Positions 1-5,345 of a stretch of DNA of 5,363 nt are shown in pieces. This DNA is from Desulfobulbaceae bacterium (GTDB lineage Bacteria > Desulfobacterota > Desulfobulbia > Desulfobulbales > SURF-16), in contig JANTGB010000186.1 of assembly GCA_024763115.1 (NCBI GenBank), positions 1 through 5,363 of the forward strand, given 5' to 3'. The position numbers were made by a program, and so were the translations under genes. The stretch's first letter is position 1, and the number at the start of each line of letters is the position of its first letter. The notes beneath the pieces were generated by a model. The model was not told the origin of the DNA. It was given only the letters and a program-made list of their open reading frames with translations, and searched no databases.

Positions 1-86
1 CCTATTATCCATTTCATTATAACTACTCACGGGGTAGGCACCTAATATTCGCCAACCTCCTTACTTGTAACTGTTTACAGGGTGCC

Positions 87-261
87 GGTAAGCGACCGGA
101 GGGAGACTCCGGGTAAGCGACCGGAGGGAGACTCCAGGTAAGCGACCAGAGGGAGACTCCAGGTAAGCGACCAGAGGGAGACTCCAGGTAAGCGACCGGA
201 GGGAGACTCCAGGTAAGCGACCAGAGGGAGACTCCAGGTAAGCGACCAGAGGGAGACTCCG
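87..261. repeat. Seven-copy 25-bp tandem repeat
   Basis: Seven head-to-tail 25-bp units start at 87, 112, 137, 162, 187, 212 and 237. The unit is GGTAAGCGACC, then R, then GAGGGAGACTCC, then R; only the two R positions vary. The first R reads G,G,A,A,G,A,A over the seven units, so units 2-4 (112-186) and 5-7 (187-261) form two 75-bp blocks differing only in the last base. This points to a recent three-unit duplication. Unit 1 can form a 6-bp hairpin (CCGGAG 96-101 with CTCCGG 107-112, loop GGAGA); the A variants form only 3 pairs. All units contain GGAG-A-CTCC, which allows pairing between repeats. A reverse-strand reading frame stays open through the array (25-residue period), but I do not regard it as a gene. 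Confidence 0.97.
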
Positions 262-263
262 TT

Positions 264-329
264 AGATTTTCGTCATCAGACCGGTGCCTCGTATCAGTCA
301 TACGTAAACCGGGCTGATGGCGGAAATAT
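264..329 (+). other. Long imperfect stem-loop beside the tandem repeats
   Basis: Bases 266-285 pair with 308-327 with 17 Watson-Crick pairs, two G-U pairs (270/323, 273/320) and one A-G mismatch (280/313). An inner perfect stem CGTAT (290-294) / ATACG (300-304) has a 5-nt loop. As in the outer stem of the surrounding element, both wobbles are G-U on the + strand and would be C-A on the minus strand. No T-run follows on either strand, so a simple intrinsic terminator is unlikely. It could be the conserved domain of a + strand RNA, or a DNA hairpin. Confidence 0.6.
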
Positions 330-442
330 GCAGTGCCCGGTGGGCAGTTACAAAACAACTTTGCATTCCAAGGCGCAAATTAACAGTTAACACAAAAACC
401 ATAAAAGCAGGGGATGAACACAAGAATTAGGTAGAGGAGCAA

Positions 443-1087
443 TCAGTCTTTTGCTTTAGGTGAGGAAATATTATCAACTTTTGCTTCAACACGCTTTATG
501 AGGCCGGCATATTTTTCCTTACCGACAATTTTCTTAAACTGGGATCGATAATTACGCACCAGGCTTACACCTTCAATAATCACATCATAAACCAGCCATT
601 TATCGCCTTTCAGTAACATTTTATAGCTGACCGGTATTTCTTTCCGCTCACTTTTTATAATAGTATAAACTACGGCCTTATTGCCCTTAATATTTTGTTT
701 TTTAAAAAAAACCTCGGCCCCGGTATAATCCTCAAGCCGATTAATATATGTATGCTCCAGCAACTGGGAAAACTTTTCGACAAAATATTTTTTTTCTTCG
801 TCTGTTCTTTTTTTCCAATTCCGCGCCAAAGTCCTTTTAGACATCTCTTCAAAATTAAAACGATGGGACACAACGGCTCTGATCAGAACTTTTTTTTCCG
901 CCCATGATTCAGCCTTATTCAGCCGCTCATTATCAAGAATGGCCTGAACTTCCTCCACCGTTGCCTTCATCTGTGACATGGGGTCGCCGGGTAAAGCCGA
1001 AACACTATTCCCCGAAACAATAAATAAAATTATCGCACAGCAAAGCGACAAGCTATAAATAAAACTGGTTTTAACTGCATTTTCCAA
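443..1087 (-). CDS. mlaC: MlaC, periplasmic phospholipid-binding shuttle
   Basis: A 214-residue protein of the Tol_Tol_Ttg2 / MlaC family, near the usual length (about 210). MlaC carries phospholipid through the periplasm between outer-membrane MlaA and inner-membrane MlaFED. Residues 1-31 form a Sec signal peptide with a hydrophobic stretch near 11-25 and a likely cut after V-S-A (29-31). The mature part shows family hallmarks: FNFEEMS...ARNW (77-91), FSQLLEHTY (106-114), and the C-terminal WLVYDVIIEGVSLVRNYR block (164-181), typical of the lipid-binding fold. The start is TTG: no in-frame ATG lies at the N-terminus, and an AGGG Shine-Dalgarno stands 8-9 nt upstream. It is the last mla gene, 153 bp after mlaA, and no terminator is evident downstream. 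Function is assigned by family. Confidence 0.95.
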   Translation of the reverse strand: MENAVKTSFIYSLSLCCAIILFIVSGNSVSALPGDPMSQMKATVEEVQAILDNERLNKAESWAEKKVLIRAVVSHRFNFEEMSKRTLARNWKKRTDEEKKYFVEKFSQLLEHTYINRLEDYTGAEVFFKKQNIKGNKAVVYTIIKSERKEIPVSYKMLLKGDKWLVYDVIIEGVSLVRNYRSQFKKIVGKEKYAGLIKRVEAKVDNISSPKAKD

Positions 1088-1109
1088 ATCGTTATACCCT
1101 GTTACGGTA

Positions 1110-1130
1110 CTGAATTTATGATTAATTCAG
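1110..1130. promoter_or_regulatory. 7-bp dyad upstream of mlaC
   Basis: CTGAATT (1110-1116) and AATTCAG (1124-1130) are perfect inverted repeats around a 7-nt centre, 22 bp upstream of the mlaC start codon. It is AT-rich and not followed by a T-run, so it looks more like an operator or leader hairpin than a terminator. The same gap holds a second inverted pair, ACCATGAAG (1144-1152) / CTTCATGGT (1213-1221), and a 9-bp direct repeat AACTTCATG (1193-1201, 1211-1219). No good sigma-70 promoter for mlaC is visible, so co-transcription with mlaA is likely. Function unknown. Confidence 0.3.
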
Positions 1131-1240
1131 AGAAACCTGTTTTACCATGAAGCGCATAAAGGAGATAAAGAAAAAGGTAAAATCAGCATGTTAACTTCAT
1201 GTTCTTCCAGAACTTCATGGTGAATAAAAAATTTACAAAA

Positions 1241-2341
1241 CTATCTGTTCACAACAAAAGCCTCGTGAAAACCACAGGAGATCATCTCCGCTTCGACAAG
1301 TTTTGCTGTGGCAAAGCCGCCATTTACCGGAACCTGCACTCCATAAAATGAATAATCGCCCCGATTATATTTTACCACGATTCCTTCCCTGTTTTTTTTC
1401 CGCAGATGTTTAACTGCTTCTCCGGCGGAATCAGAATCAACAAAGGCCCCAACCTGAATTGCGAATTGCTGCTTACTGAATTGACTGTTTTTATGCTTTT
1501 TTACTAACTTTTTTTCATCATTTTCACCAGAGGCGGCAATGGGACTATCCTGTTGATTGTTACTATTTTCTATTTTATTCCGCCGGTATTGAAGATAGGC
1601 ATCCCGTAGAGCGACATAAGGATCAAAGGCCGATTCAATAAAGCTTTCATAATCACCTATTGCCAGCGAAGTATTATTTACCATGCGCCCGCCATAAGTT
1701 GCCACTCCGGCAGTATTATCTGAAAAATAAAGATATGCCAGAGGATTCAAATATGAATCACCGAGCATACCAACCGTGTCACGCAGAGTAGAGGGCCCGA
1801 AAAAAGGCCAGCAGATATAAAGGCCATTCCCGACCCCGTAAACGCCAAGGGTCTGGCCCAGATCCTCTTCATGCGGGTGTAAAGCAAATTTTTCACTGGC
1901 TGGATCAGCCATGCCAAGCACGCCCACAGTCGAATTGATGACAAAACGGGACAGCTCTATGCCGGAACCTTTAAAATCACCCTGAAGAAGATTATTTACC
2001 AACCGAACCGGCATTAATAAATTTTTAAACGCTCTTTTAATACTGGAGCGGATAACTTCGGGCACAGTTGCTCCATAGCCCCTGGCAACCGGCTTCAAGG
2101 CCCAGAAATACAATTTATCATTAAAATGAAAAAAAAACCGGTTAACAGGTTCAAGCGGATCACATGTTTCACAGATCTCCGGTTCATCATCAAAATAATC
2201 TTCATCATCCAGACTTACATCATCCGCCCAGGCGCAGGAAGGTACGGACAGCAAAGAAAAAGAAATTACAGTAACTCCGGCAAACAGAACAACAAAAAGG
2301 AAAAAGCAGAGATCAATTAACATTCTCTTAGAACAGGTCAT
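1241..2341 (-). CDS. mlaA: MlaA (VacJ) outer-membrane lipid protein with C-terminal SPOR domain
   Basis: A 366-residue protein; MlaA proteins are usually about 230-280. Residues 1-39 are a signal peptide ending A-W-A before an acidic stretch. VPSC at 33-36 is only a poor lipobox, so lipid anchoring is uncertain. The MlaA domain spans about 60-255: DPLEPVNRFFFHFND (61-75), LKPVARGYG (82-90), NNLLQGD (116-122), GPSTLRDTVG (182-191) and DPYVALRDAYL (240-250). MlaA lies in the outer membrane and removes misplaced phospholipid from its outer leaflet. A polar linker (255-290) leads to a SPOR domain (291-366: FAIQVGAF, YGVQV, CGFHEAFVV), a fold that binds glycan strands stripped of stem peptides at division septa. 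A C-x-x-C pair (57, 60) precedes the MlaA domain. The ATG has a GGGAG Shine-Dalgarno 9 nt upstream. MlaA assignment is firm; SPOR is strong by pattern. Confidence 0.94.
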   Translation of the reverse strand: MTCSKRMLIDLCFFLFVVLFAGVTVISFSLLSVPSCAWADDVSLDDEDYFDDEPEICETCDPLEPVNRFFFHFNDKLYFWALKPVARGYGATVPEVIRSSIKRAFKNLLMPVRLVNNLLQGDFKGSGIELSRFVINSTVGVLGMADPASEKFALHPHEEDLGQTLGVYGVGNGLYICWPFFGPSTLRDTVGMLGDSYLNPLAYLYFSDNTAGVATYGGRMVNNTSLAIGDYESFIESAFDPYVALRDAYLQYRRNKIENSNNQQDSPIAASGENDEKKLVKKHKNSQFSKQQFAIQVGAFVDSDSAGEAVKHLRKKNREGIVVKYNRGDYSFYGVQVPVNGGFATAKLVEAEMISCGFHEAFVVNR

Positions 2342-2403
2342 GAAAATATTCTCCCAATAACTTTAAAAACATCTTAACATTACTTATAATCACCCACCAA
2401 GAC

Positions 2404-2462
2404 AGTAATACTTACTAATTAAGTAATAATTAAATTATATGATGATCAATTTGAAACAAATT
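2404..2462 (-). promoter_or_regulatory. Possible mlaA promoter with operator-like half-sites
   Basis: On the minus strand a perfect TATAAT lies at 2439-2434, about 95 bp before the mlaA start. The -35 region is weak but coincides with a perfect dyad, AATTTG (2448-2453) / CAAATT (2457-2462). Just downstream, around the expected transcription start, are three half-sites: AGTAA (2404-2408), TTACT (2412-2416) and AGTAA (2422-2426), giving a direct repeat AGTAATA at 18-bp spacing and two overlapping inverted pairs. This would suit a regulated promoter for mlaA-mlaC. The region is very AT-rich, so chance matches are likely. Confidence 0.3.
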
Positions 2463-2480
2463 TTCAAGTTTAAAATAATA

Positions 2481-2723
2481 CAGACCTCGTTAAATAATCG
2501 TAAAATTAATGCTGTCTTCCGGACATTCTGCTGTAAATTTGCCAGGATTCTTGTTCAAGATTCAAGGTTCAGAGTTTAGAGGATGCCGGTTATCTCAAGG
2601 GATACAGCTACTGTGAACCCTGAACGTTGAACCTTTTACCCCGGATCAACCATCCAATTTTAACCAAATTCCTTACTAGTAAAGAGTTTGCAGTCAATAA
2701 CAAAAAGTTTTTTACGAGGTCTG
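2481..2723. mobile_element. MITE-like non-coding insertion
   Basis: A 243-bp stretch without a coding ORF begins with CAGACCTCGT (2481-2490) and ends with its exact reverse complement ACGAGGTCTG (2714-2723). It is flanked on both sides by TAATA (2476-2480 and 2724-2728), the layout expected of a miniature inverted-repeat transposable element with a 5-bp target duplication. If only TA is the duplicated target, a Tc1/IS630-type mobiliser would fit instead. The inside carries a second inverted repeat (2553-2632) and a 10-bp palindrome TTACTAGTAA (2673-2682). It lies 10 bp beyond the CNB stop codon and about 140 bp before mlaA, and could block or attenuate read-through between the two halves of the mla cluster. 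No transposase is present. Confidence 0.6.
2553..2632. repeat. Nested inverted repeat of TGAACCY heptamers
   Basis: The left arm (2553-2572) and right arm (2613-2632) are 20-bp inverted repeats matching at 16 positions, with a 40-bp loop, roughly central in the MITE-like element. Each arm is built of 7-bp units: on the right TGAACCC, TGAACGT, TGAACCT (2614-2634); on the left the reverse complement of similar units. Such a foldback could form a cruciform or an RNA hairpin. Whether it belongs to the MITE or is an older repeat cannot be decided from one copy. Confidence 0.7.
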
Positions 2724-2737
2724 TAATATCACTTAAT

Positions 2738-3208
2738 TTACAGAAGAGAAGCCAGTCGATCACCTATCTTCTGTAAACGCCTGCCCACCACATGTACAAC
2801 CTGCTTTAAAAATAATATTGCCAGGGACGGTTCCTCAGACATTAATTTATCAGCCATTTTCCTGGACAGAATCAACATCCTGCACTCCTCCATACTAATT
2901 ACATTTGCCGTCCGCTTACTATTCCCCACCAGAAAAAATTCGCCGAACATCGCGCCCTGCTCCAGGATAGCAAGAAGAATATATTTCCCGGCAAAGGATG
3001 TTTCCTTTTTAACCGCCAGCTTACCGCTGACGAGAAAGCCCATGAAATCACCATATTTCCCCTGGACAATCAAATCAGTCTCCGCCGCAATACGCTGTTC
3101 CTTAAAATATGAACAAAAGGTCTGCCGTTCTTCAGCCGGCAGAAAAGGAAAAAGCACGGCCAGTTCATCCGTACTCAGGCTGCATTTATTTTTTGTCGAC
3201 TGAGCCAT
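2738..3208 (-). CDS. Stand-alone cyclic-nucleotide-binding (CNB/cNMP) domain protein
   Basis: A 156-residue soluble protein consisting almost wholly of one CNB beta-barrel (about 16-125), followed by an amphipathic C-terminal helix (126-156). The early strands and turns (GDFMGFLVSGKLAV, 53-66) and the phosphate-binding cassette F-G-E (88-90)...K-R-T-A-N-V (98-103) are clear. The Glu and Arg that contact the ribose and phosphate in CAP or PKA are kept (E90, R99). There is no C-terminal helix-turn-helix, so it is not a Crp/Fnr regulator but a sensor or adaptor. It overlaps the mlaD stop by 1 nt (TGATG) and lacks a strong Shine-Dalgarno, which implies coupled translation. The setting suggests a regulatory subunit for MlaFED, perhaps in place of the STAS protein MlaB. 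That role is inference; the domain call is firm. Confidence 0.9.
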   Translation of the reverse strand: MAQSTKNKCSLSTDELAVLFPFLPAEERQTFCSYFKEQRIAAETDLIVQGKYGDFMGFLVSGKLAVKKETSFAGKYILLAILEQGAMFGEFFLVGNSKRTANVISMEECRMLILSRKMADKLMSEEPSLAILFLKQVVHVVGRRLQKIGDRLASLL

Positions 3209-3654
3209 CAGACATTACCAAACACATACTTGCTGATTAATTCTTCAAGATCAACAGCAGATTCCGTTTCCGTAATAAAATCTCCCTGTTTAAGGTAATC
3301 ATCAGAGCCGCCCTGGCTTATCTTGACATATTTGTCGCCGATAATCCCTTGGGTTTTAATTGAGGCTATGGCATCATCAGTAACCTTGACATCCCTGGAA
3401 ATTTCCATGACAATCTCGGCCTGATCATCTTTATTTAGAGATATCTGTGCCACCTTGCCGATATTCACCCCGGCCATTGCCACGTTTGCCCCCTTTTTCA
3501 GGCCGGAAATTTCATCAAAATCAGCTGTTATAGAATAATTATTTCCCTGGGAAAAAAAAGAAAATTCGCCAAACTGCACAGAGATATAAACAAACGCGGC
3601 AAAACCGGCAAGCAGGAAAAACCCCACAGTTAATTCAAGATTCATTTTTTTCAT
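3208..3654 (-). CDS. mlaD: MlaD, inner-membrane-anchored MCE substrate-binding protein
   Basis: A 148-residue protein with one N-terminal membrane anchor (about 9-27) and a single MCE domain (about 39-115) facing the periplasm. MlaD forms a hexameric ring on the MlaFE transporter and passes lipids to or from MlaC. Typical MCE features are visible: F-D-E-I-S-G-L-K-K-G-A-N-V (46-58), AGVNIGKV (61-68) and the closing IIGDKYVKIS (104-113). It is shorter than the E. coli protein (183), with only a brief C-terminal helix (133-148), as in many delta-proteobacterial homologues. The start overlaps the mlaF stop by 4 nt (ATGA) and GGAG lies 8 nt upstream; Met4 is a less likely alternative. The 3' end overlaps the CNB gene by 1 nt, so the proteins are probably made together. 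Confidence 0.95.
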   Translation of the reverse strand: MKKMNLELTVGFFLLAGFAAFVYISVQFGEFSFFSQGNNYSITADFDEISGLKKGANVAMAGVNIGKVAQISLNKDDQAEIVMEISRDVKVTDDAIASIKTQGIIGDKYVKISQGGSDDYLKQGDFITETESAVDLEELISKYVFGNV

Positions 3655-4427
3655 GATATTTTCTCCATCTCCTTACTGACATATATCTGCCCCATTGTCG
3701 TCTCAACAAAAGAGATAATCTCAGGATCAGCGCTGTGCTGTATTTCTTCGGGACTGGCAAAAGTAGTCATGTGGCCGTTATTTAAGAGAATTACCTGATC
3801 AGCCAGATTAAAAACCTTGGGGATGTCATGACTGACGATTATTGAGGTAAAACCATATTTCTTCTGGGTCTCAAAAAAGAGCCGGTATATCTCCATTGAG
3901 ATTTTCGGGTCAAGCCCGGTCGTTGGTTCGTCAAAGAGCATTATCCTGGGCTGCAGCATCAAGGCCCGGGCCAGGCCGACCCTTTTCTTCATCCCGCCGC
4001 TCAGCTGGGCCGGATATTTATCACCGTGACCGGTTAAATCAAAACGGGCCAGCATCTCCTCCACCCGCTCCTTTATTTCCTGTCTCGACAATGAGGTTCT
4101 TTCCTCCAGCGGCAGGGCAACATTTTCAAAAACCGTTATGGAATCAAGCAGGGCCGCGCCCTGAAACAGGACACCAAACTCAGTTCTTATCCGGTTCAGT
4201 TCCCTTCTCCCCATGGCTGATATATCCTGACCATCAACCATAATCCGGCCGCTGTCAGGCTTCATCAGCCCCAGAATCAATTTCAGGGAAACACTCTTGC
4301 CCTGGCCGCTGCCCCCGGCGATAACTGTTGTCATTCCAGTAGGGAAATCGACATTAACCCGGTCAAGCACCACCTGTTTGCCGAATTTCTTGGTAACATC
4401 AATAAAACGGATAGCCGGCTCGCTCAT
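3651..4427 (-). CDS. mlaF: MlaF, ABC-transporter ATPase of the Mla system
   Basis: A 258-residue cytoplasmic ATP-binding subunit that powers lipid movement through MlaE. All catalytic motifs are intact: Walker A GGSGQGKS (38-45), Q-loop Gln89 in LFQGAALLDS, signature LSGGMKKRVGLARA (142-155), Walker B RIMLFDEP (161-168) with Glu167, D-loop GLDP (171-174) and H-loop His200. The LSGGM-K/R-R-x-x-LARA form and the FQGAALLDSITVFENVALPL stretch are typical of MlaF/Ttg2A rather than other ABC ATPases. The C-terminal extension (about 225-258) is where E. coli MlaF contacts its neighbours. The start overlaps the mlaE stop by 4 nt (ATGA) and the stop overlaps mlaD likewise. A GGTGAT Shine-Dalgarno-like site lies just upstream inside mlaE. 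Confidence 0.97.
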   Translation of the reverse strand: MSEPAIRFIDVTKKFGKQVVLDRVNVDFPTGMTTVIAGGSGQGKSVSLKLILGLMKPDSGRIMVDGQDISAMGRRELNRIRTEFGVLFQGAALLDSITVFENVALPLEERTSLSRQEIKERVEEMLARFDLTGHGDKYPAQLSGGMKKRVGLARALMLQPRIMLFDEPTTGLDPKISMEIYRLFFETQKKYGFTSIIVSHDIPKVFNLADQVILLNNGHMTTFASPEEIQHSADPEIISFVETTMGQIYVSKEMEKIS

Positions 4428-5212
4428 AGCATCACCGCAGTAATCAGATAATCCCAGAGCAAAACGGAAATTGAGGCCATAACAACTGCCTGGGTCGTAA
4501 TCCGGCTGACCGCCTCGGCCCCGAACCCGGCTCCTCTGATTTTGTGAACAAAATAACCGCGCCCGGTACAGATCCAGACAATAAGCAGGGCAAAAACAAA
4601 GGATTTAACTATGCCGAGATTTATATCAAGATTCACCACGCTCTGCTCAATACCGGAGGCATAAGCGCCGGGATTGACGCCAAGCAACCCTACTCCGACC
4701 AGATAACCGCCGGCAATACCGATTAAATTAAAAAAAAGAGTGAGGATGGGAACGGAAATCAGGGTGGCAAGTAATTTAGGGGTAATCAGGAAGCGGAAAG
4801 GATCAATGGCCATACATTCAAGGGCGTCGAGCTGTTCGGAATTACGCATTATGCCGATTTCAGCGCACATGGCGGAACCGGCTCGGCCCGTGACCATTAA
4901 AGCGGTAAGAACCGGGCCAAGCTCACGGATGAGGCTTAAGGCAACAGCAGAACCCAAGGCGCTTTTCGCCCCGAATTTACTGAGAGTGTAATATCCCTGG
5001 AGGCCGAGCACCATGCCGGTAAAGCCGCCGGTAAAGGCAATAACCCCAAAGGAGTTTACCCCTATCTCCCTGATCTGCCGCACTGTTTCCATAAAGCGGA
5101 AAGGGCGGGAAAAAATCCCGGCTAAAGCCTGAACCAGGAAAACACCCATTCGTCCAAGATCACGGAGCGCGTAGAGAGCTGAATCTCCCAGCTTTTCAAT
5201 ATATTTAAACAC
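4424..5212 (-). CDS. mlaE: MlaE, inner-membrane permease of the Mla ABC transporter
   Basis: A 262-residue MlaE-family permease (E. coli 260), the membrane core on which MlaD and MlaF assemble. An N-terminal amphipathic part (1-45) precedes hydrophobic segments near 53-75, 86-110, 146-178 and 200-217 and a last one at 240-262. The family signature is clear: LIRELGPVLTALMVTGRAGS (94-113), then AEIGIMRNSEQLDAL (117-131) and DPFRFLITPK (137-146), with a later G-A-E-A-V-S-R-I-T-T-Q-A-V-V stretch (231-244). The start is GTG with GGGAG four bases upstream; no better in-frame start is seen. It is the first gene of the cluster and has only 55 bp of leader before an IS66-type end, so its native promoter may have been displaced. 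Confidence 0.97.
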   Translation of the reverse strand: MFKYIEKLGDSALYALRDLGRMGVFLVQALAGIFSRPFRFMETVRQIREIGVNSFGVIAFTGGFTGMVLGLQGYYTLSKFGAKSALGSAVALSLIRELGPVLTALMVTGRAGSAMCAEIGIMRNSEQLDALECMAIDPFRFLITPKLLATLISVPILTLFFNLIGIAGGYLVGVGLLGVNPGAYASGIEQSVVNLDINLGIVKSFVFALLIVWICTGRGYFVHKIRGAGFGAEAVSRITTQAVVMASISVLLWDYLITAVML

Positions 5213-5224
5213 TTATCTCCCAAA

Positions 5225-5253
5225 CGTATAAAGAGTGTAATAAAACCGTTCAA
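5225..5253 (-). promoter_or_regulatory. Weak sigma-70-like promoter candidate for mlaEFD
   Basis: On the minus strand TTGAAC (5253-5248) and TATACG (5230-5225) are separated by exactly 17 bp, each matching four of six consensus bases. Transcription would begin near 5218, inside the GGGAG Shine-Dalgarno (5221-5217), which would make the message almost leaderless and argues against it being the main promoter. It is the only candidate between the mlaE start and the IS66-type end. Confidence 0.25.
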
Positions 5254-5297
5254 GCCTCTGGAAGGTAGTAAGCGTTCACCAGCACCTCATCTTTGCC

Positions 5298-5345
5298 CAT
5301 TTGAGCCTGCTTGAATAGCACCAGTATGCTGCGCAGGCACAAATG
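5298..5345 (+). promoter_or_regulatory. Stem-loop sequestering a start codon
   Basis: Bases 5298-5310 (CATTTG-A-GCCTGC) pair with 5333-5345 (GCAGGC-A-CAAATG) at 12 of 13 positions with one A-A mismatch. A small inner stem AGCA (5317-5320) / TGCT (5327-5330) sits in the loop. The ATG of the forward ORF (5343-5345) lies inside the 3' arm, and no strong Shine-Dalgarno is present. In an RNA read from outside, this would hide the start codon, as known for some insertion sequences (IS10, IS200) that limit expression from external transcripts. Confidence 0.55.

Larger units (their letters stand above)
65..353 (+). other. Foldback element, candidate structured RNA
   Basis: Bases 65-85 can pair with 333-353: 15 Watson-Crick pairs, 5 G-U pairs and one A-G mismatch (79/339). 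The perfect core is TTGTAACTG (65-73) with CAGTTACAA (345-353). Inside lie seven 25-bp tandem repeats (87-261) and a long stem-loop (264-329). Every wobble in the outer stem (74/344, 75/343, 76/342, 83/335, 84/334) is G-U when read as + strand RNA and would be C-A on the other strand, so the structure favours a + transcript. No convincing promoter, T-run terminator or target-site duplication is visible at the ends. It could instead be a DNA foldback or MITE-like repeat. It lies just beyond the 3' end of mlaC and points towards it. Family unknown to me. Confidence 0.45.

Noticed and set aside
87..261. CRISPR array
   Set aside because: The 25-bp units abut directly with no spacers, and no cas gene is present.
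264..329. Intrinsic terminator for mlaC
   Set aside because: No T-run follows the stem on either strand, the wobbles favour the opposite strand, and it lies more than 110 bp beyond the mlaC stop.
65..353. Retron or OMEGA (IscB-type) RNA
   Set aside because: Flanking complementary ends and internal stems are superficially similar, but no reverse transcriptase, IscB or TnpB gene lies on either side within the window.
23..358. Reverse-strand 111-residue ORF through the tandem repeats
   Set aside because: It is open only because the 25-bp unit has no stop in that frame rotation. It has a repetitive low-complexity product, no visible ribosome-binding site and no recognisable domain, and it overlaps the foldback structures.
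695..907. Forward and alternative-frame reverse ORFs inside mlaC
   Set aside because: They overlap the conserved mlaC frame and give low-complexity, Phe/Lys-rich products.
1188..1223. Short forward ORF in the mlaA-mlaC gap
   Set aside because: Eleven codons after a purine-rich run, with no conservation argument; most likely chance.
3896..4243. Forward ORF inside mlaF
   Set aside because: It is antisense to a fully conserved ATPase gene with all motifs intact; the translation is proline/arginine-rich shadow sequence without a domain.
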